A stretch of 56,928 nucleotides of DNA from Bacteroidales bacterium (GTDB taxonomy: Bacteria; Bacteroidota; Bacteroidia; Bacteroidales; Bacteroidaceae): assembly GCA_029227175.1 (NCBI GenBank), contig JAQXZK010000030.1, positions 1-56,928 on the forward strand. Direction: 5' to 3'. The notes below the pieces were generated by a model that saw only the letters and a list, made by a program, of their open reading frames with translations, searched no databases and was not told the DNA's origin. A program made the translations under genes and the position numbers. The stretch's first letter is position 1; every line of letters starts with the position of its first letter. Positions 25,758 to 34,508 of this stretch are shown one piece after another.

Positions 25758-26378
25758 ATGCAAGTCATACACACAAACATACCCGACATCCTCATACTGG
25801 AACCACGTGTCTTCAAGGATTCACGCGGATATTTCTTTGAGAGCTTCTCGCAAAGGGAGTTTGACGAGAAAGTAGCACAACCTTACTGTGGACACCCGAT
25901 TCATTTCCTGCAAGACAACGAGAGCATGTCGTCCTACGGAGTCATCAGAGGCCTTCACTATCAACAGATGCCTTACACGCAAACCAAGATTGTGCGCTGC
26001 GTGAAAGGACGAGTACTGGACATCGCCGTTGACATACGCCAAGGAAGCCCGACCTTCGGGCAACACGTGGCCGTAGAAATAAGCGAGGAGAACCACCTGC
26101 AGGTATTCATTCCCAAAGGCTTCGCACACGGATTTGCTGTCTTGAGCGACTCTGCCATCTTCCAATACAAATGTGACTGTCTCTATGAACCTGCAAGCGA
26201 GGGAGGCATTCAGCCACTCGACCCTCGGCTCGGCATTGACTGGAAGATAAATCCGGCAGAAGCCATACTGTCAGACAAGGATCTTGCACGTCCATGCCTA
26301 TATGAAACGGCAAGCGATTTTCACTTTGAAGAAAATCTGTACGAACAACGTTCAAACGGCATTATAACGGCATTATAA
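25758..26378 (+). CDS. rfbC: dTDP-4-dehydrorhamnose 3,5-epimerase
   Basis: Converts dTDP-4-dehydro-6-deoxy-glucose to dTDP-4-dehydro-rhamnose, the third step of dTDP-L-rhamnose synthesis for surface polysaccharide. With the start at 25758 it has 206 residues, slightly longer than the usual 180-190. Family features: FKDSRGYFFESFSQREFDEK, the NESMSSYGVIRGLHYQ segment with the catalytic histidine (GLHYQ), KIVRCVKGRVLDIAVDIRQG, and FIPKGFAHGFAVLSD with a conserved histidine. The cupin core is complete. It is followed 41 bases later by rfbD; rfbA and rfbB are not in the window. Confidence 0.92.
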   Translation: MQVIHTNIPDILILEPRVFKDSRGYFFESFSQREFDEKVAQPYCGHPIHFLQDNESMSSYGVIRGLHYQQMPYTQTKIVRCVKGRVLDIAVDIRQGSPTFGQHVAVEISEENHLQVFIPKGFAHGFAVLSDSAIFQYKCDCLYEPASEGGIQPLDPRLGIDWKINPAEAILSDKDLARPCLYETASDFHFEENLYEQRSNGIITAL

Positions 26379-26419
26379 TAGCATTTAAACAGCATTAAGT
26401 AAACACTATCACATATACC

Positions 26420-27370
26420 ATGAACATTCTTGTAACAGGAGCAAACGGCCAGTTGGGCAACGAGTTGAGAACCATAGCCCACAATTCACTTGACAAATAT
26501 ATCTTCACAGATATCAACAAAAGTCAGCCCGACACCGTCGTACTGGACATTACAGATGCAAACGCCGTACGTGACATCGTCAGCCGGAAGAGGATTGACA
26601 TTATCGTGAATTGTGCCGCCTACACTAATGTGAATCGAGCAGAAACAGACAAAGACCTTGCTGAAAAACTGAACGGCAAAGCCCCACAAATTTTAGCCTC
26701 AGCCATCAAGTCGGTCAACGGCCTGCTCATACACATCTCTACAGACTATGTCTTTGGGAAAGAGCCCTATAACCGCCCCTGCCAAGAAGACCAGAAAGGT
26801 ACACCGACAGGCGTTTACGGCTTCACGAAGTTGCACGGAGAGAAGAATGTACGGTCGACTAAATGCAAACACGTCATCATACGCACCTCCTGGCTTTACT
26901 CCGAATATGGCAACAACTTCTGCAAGACCATCCTGCAAAAGACAGAGACCGAGCCTCAAATCAAGGTCGTGTTTGACCAAGTAGGAACACCTACCTACGC
27001 CTTAGACCTGGCCATTGCCATCTTCTCCATCATCAACGACTACAAGAAAGAATTCAAGCCCGACCATTCCGATGCCGAATATTCTAAAAGCGGCACTTAC
27101 CACTACTCTAACGAGGGTGTCTGCTCTTGGTATGACTTTGCCCGGATGATTGCAGAGTATAGCAAACACGATCATCTCTGCCACATTCTTCCCTGCCACA
27201 CCAACGAGTTCCCGTCGCCCGTTCAGCGCCCCTACTACTCGGTGCTTGACAAGACTAAAATCAAAAAGACCTTTAATCTCAACATCCCCTATTGGACAGA
27301 CTCGCTCAAGCAGTGTATCGCCAATATCATGGAAGAGCAGAAAGCCGACCAAACTCTTCCCAAACCATAA
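26420..27370 (+). CDS. rfbD: dTDP-4-dehydrorhamnose reductase
   Basis: NAD(P)H-dependent reductase that completes dTDP-L-rhamnose. The 316 residues are typical of Bacteroidetes RfbD. Rossmann motif GANGQLGNE at 7-15, active-site region ISTDYVFGKE (Thr108, Asp109), and the Tyr133/Lys137 pair in YGFTKLHGE identify an extended SDR. Later, RTSWLYSEYGNNFCKTIL and the PTYALDLA segment are family hallmarks. It is co-directional with rfbC and probably co-transcribed; a hairpin at 27570-27604 ends the unit. Confidence 0.92.
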   Translation: MNILVTGANGQLGNELRTIAHNSLDKYIFTDINKSQPDTVVLDITDANAVRDIVSRKRIDIIVNCAAYTNVNRAETDKDLAEKLNGKAPQILASAIKSVNGLLIHISTDYVFGKEPYNRPCQEDQKGTPTGVYGFTKLHGEKNVRSTKCKHVIIRTSWLYSEYGNNFCKTILQKTETEPQIKVVFDQVGTPTYALDLAIAIFSIINDYKKEFKPDHSDAEYSKSGTYHYSNEGVCSWYDFARMIAEYSKHDHLCHILPCHTNEFPSPVQRPYYSVLDKTKIKKTFNLNIPYWTDSLKQCIANIMEEQKADQTLPKP

Positions 27371-27450
27371 GGGAGGAAGCCTGCTCCGCTCAAGATGCGA
27401 GCCCGTTTTTAAAGATTTTTTACCGCACATACGCGGCACCACTCAAATCA

Positions 27451-27493
27451 GTCTCAACCACCGCCACAGATATCTGTAGCGGGGGTTGAGGAC
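27451..27493. repeat. 43-bp near-perfect inverted repeat centred on AGATATCT
   Basis: The two halves match outward from the centre: ACAGAT/ATCTGT, one mismatch, CCGC/GCGG, one mismatch, TCAACC/GGTTGA, then GTC/GAC after a one-base offset. It lies 80 bases after rfbD in the 377-base gap before the convergent sulfatase gene. As RNA it would form a long rod with two mismatches. It could be a terminator arm or a protein-binding site. Confidence 0.7.
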
Positions 27494-27569
27494 AATCATA
27501 AATTTGTCTTTGTCGAATGCATGATTTGACCGTGTCATTTATATGATTTGACCTTGCCTTTTAATATAA

Positions 27570-27604
27570 ATGGCGAGGCCAAAAAACAATCTTGGTCTCG
27601 CCAT
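27570..27604. terminator. Terminator between rfbD and the convergent sulfatase gene
   Basis: ATGGCGAGGCCA (27570-27581) pairs with TGGTCTCGCCAT (27593-27604) with one G-T wobble and an 11-base A-rich loop. Besides this, the 43-bp inverted repeat and two 16-base direct repeats at 27521 and 27543, the 377-base gap holds nothing I can identify. Confidence 0.65.
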
Positions 27605-27747
27605 TCCTTAAAAGTCTGTATTTTGTCAACCATTTTTACTTCAGTCCAAATGGAGATTGCTCCTCCCGATTCCATTTAGTCGAGACAATCACCGGCGCAT
27701 CAGCGACCAAGCCTGCACACAAGTCCTGCCCTCAGGGGAGGGACTGT

Positions 27748-29238
27748 CTACTTTCTGTAATTCGGACTATAGAGCATGGTTGACGTACGTACCACAAGGC
27801 GTCCGTCCTTAACGAAACCCTCGCCGCGTTCACTCAAGTGGTCAACCATAGCCTGGCGCATGTCGGCAAGCACCTTCCGGTATTCCTTGTCTGCCACCGC
27901 ATTGTGCAACTCGCGTGGGTCTTTCCTGAGGTCAAACAGTTGCTCTGCACCGGTATGGAAGTTCCACACATATTTCATGTGGCCATCGGTCAACGCTGCC
28001 CAATAGTTATCGGGACTGTAACAAGTGGCATGTTCAAGGTCTATATACCGACGCCAGCCCTCGGCATTGCCCCGGGCAAGCTGAAGAACCGACTTACCGT
28101 CAATATCTCCGGGCACCGGTGCAGCTGCTGCCTCCAGGAAAGTAGGCATCACGTCACGCAGCTCGACCACGCGGTCTACCTTTTCTCCGCCAAGGCCGTA
28201 GCTCTTAGGCCATTTCACGATAAAAGGGATGTGGGCAGAACCCTCGTAAGGATAGGTCTTGCGCCAATGATAGTGATCGCCCATCATATCGCCATGATCA
28301 GAAGTAAAGAGAATAAGTGAGTTGTCATACATGTCCTTCTCCTTCAGCAGGCTCACAATCTCTCCTATCTGGTCGTCGATAAAAGTGATGTTGGCATAAT
28401 AGTAGCGCAAGGAGTTCTTGGCATAATCAGCTCCAAAGTTTCCGAAAGCAGCATCGCTCTTTGCCGTAGCAGGGTCGAGCGGACGGGCATGCGCGCCACA
28501 CCAGTCACCGACAGCAGGATTCGGCATTTCCTTTTCCGCGTACATCTCTACATAACGCTTGGGAGGGTCGTACGGACTGTGAGGACGTGCAAACGAAATT
28601 TTCAGGAACATCGGTTGTTGCTTCCCGTCATAGTGGGCAATAAACTCCTTGGCCATCTCGGCTGTCCAACAAGTCGGATGCAGATTCTCCGGCAATTTAT
28701 ATGCAGAAGCAAGGTGGTCGTTCCACCCTATTCCCGTAAGGTCAGGATTGCCTGACGGATTCTTCAACTGGAACCACAGGCGGTAATCGCTGATGAAATT
28801 CTTGTCTTCGACGCGCCCGCTCTCATCGAGCAATATATTAGAAAAGCCGTGGCGATTTCGTTGCGGATTGTAGTGCATCTTTCCGATGCCGAAGGTGAAG
28901 TATCCTGCATCGGTAAGCATAGCCGGCAATTCATGAGCAGGTTTCTCTGACATATCACCATAGCCTAACATGCCATGATGCCAAGGCGAATAGCCGGTGA
29001 GCAGACCGGAACGCGCCGGTGTACTGCTCGGGCATGACGAGTAAGCACTGGTAAAGAGCGTCCCCTCAGCCGCCATCCGGTCAATATGGGGCGTGATAAT
29101 TACATCATTGCCCATGCAGCCCAAGGCGTCACCCCGCTGCTGGTCGGTCATAATCAAAATAATGTGAGGACGTTGAGCAACAAGAGGCTGAACAGCAGCC
29201 ACTGCAGCCAGAGGAAGAAATAGCTTAGACCTGTTCAT
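27748..29238 (-). CDS. Exported sulfatase (Ser-type formylglycine sulfatase)
   Basis: Removes sulfate esters, probably from sulfated host or dietary glycans. The 496 residues begin with a signal peptide (about 1-21). The alkaline-phosphatase-like sulfatase fold is clear: HIILIMTDQQRGDALGCMGN with metal-binding Asp32, then the activation motif STPARSGLLTG in which Ser72 is the residue converted to formylglycine; a Ser-type motif needs an anaerobic AtsB/anSME maturase, not seen here. KISFARPHSPYDPPKRY and LFTSDHGDMMGDH are further metal and substrate motifs. It lies 57 bases after lgt on the same strand. The glycan substrate cannot be decided from sequence. Confidence 0.92.
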   Translation of the reverse strand: MNRSKLFLPLAAVAAVQPLVAQRPHIILIMTDQQRGDALGCMGNDVIITPHIDRMAAEGTLFTSAYSSCPSSTPARSGLLTGYSPWHHGMLGYGDMSEKPAHELPAMLTDAGYFTFGIGKMHYNPQRNRHGFSNILLDESGRVEDKNFISDYRLWFQLKNPSGNPDLTGIGWNDHLASAYKLPENLHPTCWTAEMAKEFIAHYDGKQQPMFLKISFARPHSPYDPPKRYVEMYAEKEMPNPAVGDWCGAHARPLDPATAKSDAAFGNFGADYAKNSLRYYYANITFIDDQIGEIVSLLKEKDMYDNSLILFTSDHGDMMGDHYHWRKTYPYEGSAHIPFIVKWPKSYGLGGEKVDRVVELRDVMPTFLEAAAAPVPGDIDGKSVLQLARGNAEGWRRYIDLEHATCYSPDNYWAALTDGHMKYVWNFHTGAEQLFDLRKDPRELHNAVADKEYRKVLADMRQAMVDHLSERGEGFVKDGRLVVRTSTMLYSPNYRK

Positions 29239-29295
29239 ATTTTTCTGTGAGATTTAGTTTCTTATACTTATTTATTATAGCATATTATCCGAAGA

Positions 29296-30132
29296 CTATT
29301 TCGACGTCTTCTTCCTGCCATACAAGAATATGCAGTACAGTCCTATCAAGACAAACGGGACACTGAGCCACTGACCCATGTTGAAAGTCATTCCGTCTTC
29401 AAAACCGACCTGATTCTCCTTCAAAAACTCCACAAAGAAACGGAAAAAGAAAATCTCAGTAAGGCACAGTCCGAAGAAGAAGCCACGACGCATCTGCCGA
29501 CCGCAATCGCTGCGCTTGTAAAGGTAAATCATCAACAGGAAGAAGATGAAATAAGCGATTGCCTCGTACAACTGAGCCGGATGACGAGGTATCATGTCGA
29601 CACGCAAGAACACAAATGCCCAAGGGACATCCGTCTGTAGACCAATAATTTCAGAGTTCATCAGATTAGCCAACCGAATCCAGCATGCACAGATGGGAGT
29701 AGCCACCGCAATCATGTCCAGCACGTCCATATAGTGCATCTTCGTCTTGCGACAATATAAGTACAACGCCAACATCAGGCCCAAAGTTCCGCCATGACTC
29801 GCCAGACCGGCATAACCCGTCCATCGCCATCCGCCATCGGGCAGGAATTTCACCGGAAGAAACATCTCTCCCACATGATGCAAATAGTATTCCGGCTCAT
29901 AAAAGAGACAATGCCCCAAACGCGCTCCAATGAGAATACCCAGCATACAATAGATAAACAGCGGTTCGAACTTTTCCTCGCCATACTTACGGTCAATATA
30001 CTGGCGATGAACTGCCATATAAGCCAATGAAATGCCGATGACCCAGAAAAGACCGTAATAACGGATGGGCACAGACCCTATGGAGAACAGCTCAGGGTCA
30101 GGATTCCACGTAATGAAAAGTGCATGCAACAT
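29296..30132 (-). CDS. lgt: Prolipoprotein diacylglyceryl transferase
   Basis: Inner-membrane enzyme that attaches diacylglycerol to the lipobox cysteine of prolipoproteins, the first step of lipoprotein maturation. The 278 residues have seven hydrophobic helices. Family motifs include [11 protein letters not shown] near the start, [19 protein letters not shown] with the conserved arginine, the SHGGTLGLM motif and [12 protein letters not shown] with the Lgt signature Asn and Glu residues, followed by HPAQLYEAI. It starts 20 bases after ychF. Many lipoproteins in this window depend on it. Confidence 0.95.
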   Translation of the reverse strand: MLHALFITWNPDPELFSIGSVPIRYYGLFWVIGISLAYMAVHRQYIDRKYGEEKFEPLFIYCMLGILIGARLGHCLFYEPEYYLHHVGEMFLPVKFLPDGGWRWTGYAGLASHGGTLGLMLALYLYCRKTKMHYMDVLDMIAVATPICACWIRLANLMNSEIIGLQTDVPWAFVFLRVDMIPRHPAQLYEAIAYFIFFLLMIYLYKRSDCGRQMRRGFFFGLCLTEIFFFRFFVEFLKENQVGFEDGMTFNMGQWLSVPFVLIGLYCIFLYGRKKTSK

Positions 30133-30152
30133 GATGAAAAATAGAATTCAAG

Positions 30153-31256
30153 TTAGACATTAAACCTAAAGTGCATGATGTCGCCATCCTGCACTACGTA
30201 TTCCTTACCCTCAACCCCCATCTTACCGGCCTCGCGTACTGCAGCCTCACTTCCATACTGGATATAGTCTGCGTACTTGATTACCTCGGCGCGGATAAAG
30301 CCTTTTTCAAAGTCCGGATGGATAACTCCGGCACATTGAGGAGCCTTCCACCCTTTACGGTAGGTCCATGCCTTGACCTCCATCTCACCTGCCGTGATGA
30401 ATGTCTCGAGGTTCAACAACTTGTATATGGCCTTAATCAAACGGTTACAGCCACTCTCCTTCAAGCCAAGGTCTTCGAGAAACATTTGCTTCTCTTCAAA
30501 AGTCTCCAATTCAGCAATATCTGACTCTGTCTGGGCTGAGATGATAAGCAACTCGGCATCCTCGTCCTTGATAGCCTCACGCACAGTTTCCACATAGGCA
30601 TTCCCTGTAGAAGCCGACGCATCATCTACATTGCAAACGTAAAGAACCGGTTTGGTGGTGAGCAAAAAAAGATTCTTGGCCGCAGCCACCTCCTCGTCAC
30701 TCTCGAAGGTAACCGTTCGTCCGCTCTTTCCCTGCTCCAACGCGTCCTTGTAAGCCTTCAATACACCATACTCTATCTTGGCCTGCTTGTCACCACCCAC
30801 ATTAGCCAACTTCTCAACTTTTTTAATTCGGTTTTCAACCGTTTCCAAATCCTTGAGTTGCAACTCGGTATCAATAATCTCCTTGTCGCGTACCGGATTC
30901 ACAGACCCGTCTACATGAACAATATTTCCATTATCAAAGCAACGTAAGACATGGATGATAGCATCGCACTCGCGAATATTTCCAAGGAACTGATTCCCAA
31001 GCCCCTCACCTTTACTTGCACCTTTGACCAAACCTGCGATATCAACAATATCACACACAGCGGGAACAATACGTCCAGGATGCACAAGTTCCGCCAACTT
31101 CGTCAGACGCTCGTCGGGAACCGACACCTGACCCATTTGGGCATCAATCGTACAAAAAGGGAAATTCGCAGCCTGTGCCTTTGCACTTGAGAGACAATTA
31201 AAAAGAGTAGACTTTCCAACATTAGGAAGACCGACAATACCTGCTTTTAAAGCCAT
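30153..31256 (-). CDS. ychF: Redox-regulated ATPase/GTPase YchF (OLA1 family)
   Basis: Ribosome-associated P-loop NTPase of the Obg group that prefers ATP. The 367 residues are the normal length. GLPNVGKST at residues 8-16 is the P-loop; DIVDIAGLVKGASKGEGLGN is the G3 region; NVDD is the altered base-specificity motif typical of YchF. A helical insert lies at about 130-200, and the TGS domain is C-terminal, ending MGVEGKEYVVQDGDIMHFRF. It heads a minus-strand unit with lgt and possibly the sulfatase. Its start is divergent from kduI. Confidence 0.95.
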   Translation of the reverse strand: MALKAGIVGLPNVGKSTLFNCLSSAKAQAANFPFCTIDAQMGQVSVPDERLTKLAELVHPGRIVPAVCDIVDIAGLVKGASKGEGLGNQFLGNIRECDAIIHVLRCFDNGNIVHVDGSVNPVRDKEIIDTELQLKDLETVENRIKKVEKLANVGGDKQAKIEYGVLKAYKDALEQGKSGRTVTFESDEEVAAAKNLFLLTTKPVLYVCNVDDASASTGNAYVETVREAIKDEDAELLIISAQTESDIAELETFEEKQMFLEDLGLKESGCNRLIKAIYKLLNLETFITAGEMEVKAWTYRKGWKAPQCAGVIHPDFEKGFIRAEVIKYADYIQYGSEAAVREAGKMGVEGKEYVVQDGDIMHFRFNV

Positions 31257-31345
31257 ATTATTTAAAATGATTTATTTGATTCAAATAATTTTGAGCCACA
31301 AAGATACAGAGAAAATGTAACTTTTTTCAATTTTTACAATGCACA

Positions 31346-31377
31346 TTTGCTTTATATACCGAAACTGTGTATATTTA
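31346..31377 (+). promoter_or_regulatory. Promoter of the kduI unit
   Basis: TTTG at 31346-31349, 20 bases, then TATATTTA at 31370-31377, one mismatch from TAnnTTTG. The ATG of kduI is 30 bases downstream. It lies in the 150-base divergent gap with ychF. Confidence 0.6.
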
Positions 31378-31406
31378 CACCCAACAATTAATATATTAAA
31401 CATCTC

Positions 31407-32252
31407 ATGAAAACGAATTACGAAATAAGATACGGTGCACACCCTGAAGACGTTCGTACCTATCAGACGGCACGACTGAGAAGGGACTTTCTGATTGAAA
31501 ATCTCTTTGTCGACAACGAAGTGAACATGGTATACTCAATGTACGACCGCATGATTGTGGGAGGCGCCAAGCCTGTCGACGAGGTTCTGACCATCGAGGC
31601 AATCGACCCACTCAAAGCAAAATATTTCCTGTCACGCCGCGAAATGGGAATCTTCAACGTTGGCAAAGGAAAAGGCATTGTCAAAGTAGACGGAATCACA
31701 TTTGAGTTGAACTATAAAGAGGCACTATATTTGGGCATGAGCGACAGAACAGTCACCTTGGAAAGTGCTGATGCCAACGAACCTGCGCTATTCTACTTTA
31801 ACTCAACCAACGCACACAGAAACTACCCCGACAAGAAAATAACTAAAGAAGACGCCATCGTAGCAAAAATGGGCTCTTTGGAATGTTCAAACGAACGTTG
31901 TATCAATAAAATGATTGTCAACCAAGTATTGCCAACCTGTCAACTGCAGATGGGAATGACAGAACTGATGACCGGAAGCGTATGGAACACCATGCCGGCA
32001 CATACGCACGACAGACGTATGGAGGCATACTTCTACTTCGAGATTCCGGAAGGCCAGTCAGCCTGTCATTTTATGGGTGAGCCCCAAGAGACCCGCCACA
32101 TCTGGATGCAGAACAACGAGGCCGTGCTGTCTCCAGAATGGTCTATCCACTCAGCGGCTGCCACACACAATTACACCTTTATATGGGGTATGGGCGGCGA
32201 AAACCTTGACTATGGCGACCAAGACTTCTATAAAATCACAGAACTTAAATAA
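31407..32252 (+). CDS. kduI: 5-dehydro-4-deoxy-D-glucuronate isomerase
   Basis: Isomerises the 4-deoxy-5-ketouronate released from unsaturated pectin or glycosaminoglycan disaccharides to 3-deoxy-D-glycero-2,5-hexodiulosonate. The 281 residues match KduI. The cupin metal site is visible: His199 and His201 in MPAHTHDRRMEAYFYF with Glu206, and a later histidine in the SIHSAAATHNYTFIWGMGGE region. Its N-terminal block EIRYGAHPEDVRTYQTARLR and EVNMVYSMYDRMIVGG are family signatures. It is the first gene of a three-gene catabolic unit, 24 bases before kduD. Confidence 0.95.
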   Translation: MKTNYEIRYGAHPEDVRTYQTARLRRDFLIENLFVDNEVNMVYSMYDRMIVGGAKPVDEVLTIEAIDPLKAKYFLSRREMGIFNVGKGKGIVKVDGITFELNYKEALYLGMSDRTVTLESADANEPALFYFNSTNAHRNYPDKKITKEDAIVAKMGSLECSNERCINKMIVNQVLPTCQLQMGMTELMTGSVWNTMPAHTHDRRMEAYFYFEIPEGQSACHFMGEPQETRHIWMQNNEAVLSPEWSIHSAAATHNYTFIWGMGGENLDYGDQDFYKITELK

Positions 32253-32276
32253 AACAACATTCTAAAAATTAACAAC

Positions 32277-33077
32277 ATGAATTTATTCTCACTTGAAGGT
32301 AAGAATGCATGGATTACCGGTGCATCTTACGGAATTGGTTTCAACATTGCAAAAGCATTTGTAGAAGCAGGTGCAAACATGATTATCTTCAATGATATCA
32401 ACGAAGCAGCACTTGAACGCGGTCTCGCAAACTACAAAGAAGCTGGTATTACAAACGTAAAAGGTTATGTTTGCGACGTAACAGACGAAGCTGGTGTAAA
32501 AGCCTTAGTGGAAAAGATACATGAAGAAGTCGGACAAATTGACATCCTCGTAAACAACGCCGGTATCATCAAGCGTATCCCTATGCATGAAATGAAACGT
32601 GCAGAATTCCAGCAGGTAATCGACATCGACCTTGTTGCTCCATTCATCTGTGCATCAGCTGTTCTTCCAGAAATGATGGAACGTAAAGAAGGCAAAATCA
32701 TCAACATCTGCTCTATGATGTCTGAACTCGGTCGTGAAACAGTTTCTGCATATGCAGCTGCTAAGGGTGGTTTAAAGATGCTTACCCGCAACATCTGCTC
32801 AGAATATGGTGAATACAACATCCAGTGTAACGGCATTGGCCCGGGTTACATTGCAACTCCACAAACAGCACCTCTCCGCGAAATTCAGCCGGACGGAAGC
32901 CGTCACCCATTCGACAGCTTCATCTGCGCAAAGACTCCGGCTGGTCGTTGGTTAGACCCATCAGAACTTGGCGGCCCTGCAGTATTCCTCGCTTCACACG
33001 CAAGTGACGCTGTAAACGGTCACGTTCTCTATGTTGATGGCGGTATTTTGGCGTACATCGGTAAGCAGCCCAAATAA
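32277..33077 (+). CDS. kduD: 2-dehydro-3-deoxy-D-gluconate 5-dehydrogenase (KduD)
   Basis: NAD-dependent short-chain dehydrogenase that reduces the KduI product to 2-keto-3-deoxygluconate. The 266 residues are the usual length. Motifs: TGASYGIGFNIAKAF (cofactor loop), NNAG in ILVNNAGIIKRIP, a catalytic serine in INICSMMSELG, and the YAAAKGGLKML Tyr-x3-Lys pair. The C-terminal block ASDAVNGHVLYVDGGILAYI is typical of KduD. It lies between kduI and a DUF4861 gene. No kdgK or kdgA is in the window, so the rest of the pathway is elsewhere. Confidence 0.95.
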   Translation: MNLFSLEGKNAWITGASYGIGFNIAKAFVEAGANMIIFNDINEAALERGLANYKEAGITNVKGYVCDVTDEAGVKALVEKIHEEVGQIDILVNNAGIIKRIPMHEMKRAEFQQVIDIDLVAPFICASAVLPEMMERKEGKIINICSMMSELGRETVSAYAAAKGGLKMLTRNICSEYGEYNIQCNGIGPGYIATPQTAPLREIQPDGSRHPFDSFICAKTPAGRWLDPSELGGPAVFLASHASDAVNGHVLYVDGGILAYIGKQPK

Positions 33078-33088
33078 ACTCAGTCGCT

Positions 33089-34333
33089 ATGCGTAAGCTT
33101 TTATTGTTACTTTCCGTCCTTTGGGGATGTCTTTCTTGCGCCAACAGCAAGAACCTTGTTGTAGAGGTAAAGAACACCCTCGATTTCGACCGTAAGAATG
33201 AAATCGTAGAGCTACCGATGGACGAAGTAGCTAAACGCTTGAAGCTACCGAATACAGCCCAACTTGTCGTCACCAACGAGAACGGAGAAGAAGTGGCTTA
33301 CCAGATAACCTCTGACAACCTACTGATTTTCCTTGCTGACGTTAAGGCTGCATCAAAAGCAAAATACTCCATCGAAATAGGCAAGCCCAAAGACATTCCG
33401 ACCTCAACAACCGGACGCCGTTATCCGAACCGCTTGGATGACATGGCTTGGGAAAACGACTTGGTTGGATTCCGGGCATATGGTCCCGCCATGCAGGCAA
33501 ACGGCGAACGCGGTTTTGGCTACGACTTATGGCTTAAAAGAGGCACCTACGAGCCTGTCCTTGAAAGTTTCTACGAGAAAGCTCTTGACCCATTGACAGC
33601 ACAGCGCATCAAGGAACTTCGCAAGACAGACCCCAAGGCTGCAGGCGAGTTAAGCCGTTCCATCTCCTACCACTTGGACCACGGCTACGGCATGGATTGC
33701 TACGCAGTTGGCCCAACTCTGGGAGCAGGTACCACAGCACTCGTTGACAACGGAGACATTGTCTACCCCTGGTGTTACAAAGAGGAAAAGATTCTTGACA
33801 ATGGCCCGTTGCGCTTCTCAGTCAAACTTACCTACAACCCTTTGACAGTAGGGAAAGACACGAATGTCGTTGAGACGCGTATCATTACCCTTGACAAAGG
33901 ACAGCACATGAACCGTACAGAAGTCCGTTACGAAGGACTTTCCCAGGCCACGACTCTCGTTGCAGGCATGGGCATTCATGAGCCAGATTCCATTGCCACC
34001 TACACTGCCGATAAAGACAATGGCTTTGTCAGCTACATCGACCCGACACAAGGGCCGGATAATGGAAAGGTATTTGTAGGTATTGCCATGCCAAACGACA
34101 TGAAAGATGCCAAAGCCGTTTACTTCTCTCCGGAAGAAAAAGCCAAACGTAATAAAACCGATGGCCAACTACTAGCGTACACAACTTACGTTCCAGGTAC
34201 AACTGCCACGTATTATTGGGGATTTGCCTGGAATCGTGGGTTGTATGACATCAAAAGCTTTGATGCGTGGAACGCATATCTTACCCAACGGGTTAAGATG
34301 CTCCGCACGCCACTCGTTGTAAAAATAAAGTAA
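33089..34333 (+). CDS. DUF4861-family lipoprotein
   Basis: A 414-residue lipoprotein with a lipobox ending CLSC (Cys17). It belongs, by overall pattern, to the DUF4861 family, which I associate with Bacteroidetes pectin and uronate loci; its biochemical role is not known to me. Visible features are an N-terminal beta-sandwich-like region (about 25-100), then WENDLVGFRAYGPAMQANGE and RGFGYDLWLKRG, a HLDHGYGMDCYAVGPTLGAG block with paired His and Asp residues, and a large beta-rich C-terminal part (VRYEGLSQATTLVAGMGIHE, TYYWGFAWNRGLYDIKSF). It starts 11 bases after kduD and ends before a strong terminator. Confidence 0.8.
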   Translation: MRKLLLLLSVLWGCLSCANSKNLVVEVKNTLDFDRKNEIVELPMDEVAKRLKLPNTAQLVVTNENGEEVAYQITSDNLLIFLADVKAASKAKYSIEIGKPKDIPTSTTGRRYPNRLDDMAWENDLVGFRAYGPAMQANGERGFGYDLWLKRGTYEPVLESFYEKALDPLTAQRIKELRKTDPKAAGELSRSISYHLDHGYGMDCYAVGPTLGAGTTALVDNGDIVYPWCYKEEKILDNGPLRFSVKLTYNPLTVGKDTNVVETRIITLDKGQHMNRTEVRYEGLSQATTLVAGMGIHEPDSIATYTADKDNGFVSYIDPTQGPDNGKVFVGIAMPNDMKDAKAVYFSPEEKAKRNKTDGQLLAYTTYVPGTTATYYWGFAWNRGLYDIKSFDAWNAYLTQRVKMLRTPLVVKIK

Positions 34334-34354
34334 ACAACAACACTCTACTCTATC

Positions 34355-34390
34355 ACTTCCCGGCATTTCTATTGTCGGGAAGTTTTTTTT
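34355..34390 (+). terminator. Intrinsic terminator after the kdu unit
   Basis: ACTTCCCG (34355-34362) pairs with CGGGAAGT (34376-34383) and is followed directly by a run of eight T. A textbook intrinsic terminator. Confidence 0.92.
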
Positions 34391-34421
34391 GCATCATTTC
34401 TTCACATTTTCGCCCTAAAAA

Positions 34422-34452
34422 TTTGGAGAAGAGCAAATTATTAGTACCTTTG
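34422..34452 (+). promoter_or_regulatory. Promoter of the rimP-nusA-infB operon
   Basis: TTTG (34422-34425), 19 bases, TACCTTTG (34445-34452): a full match to the Bacteroidetes housekeeping consensus. The expected start of transcription, near 34459, is 50 bases before rimP. Confidence 0.85.
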
Positions 34453-34464
34453 CGCCCAAAGAAG

Positions 34465-34492
34465 AAGAGGGGCGACACAGCTCCTCTTTTTT
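34465..34492 (+). promoter_or_regulatory. Terminator-like hairpin in the rimP-nusA leader
   Basis: AAGAGGGGC (34465-34473) pairs with GCTCCTCTT (34480-34488) with one G-T wobble, a six-base loop and T residues continuing to 34492. It lies within the first 35 bases of the predicted transcript and before the rimP ATG at 34509, so it could be an attenuator or a 5' stabilising stem. Confidence 0.6.
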
Positions 34493-34508
34493 ATTAGCAT
34501 ATACTTTT

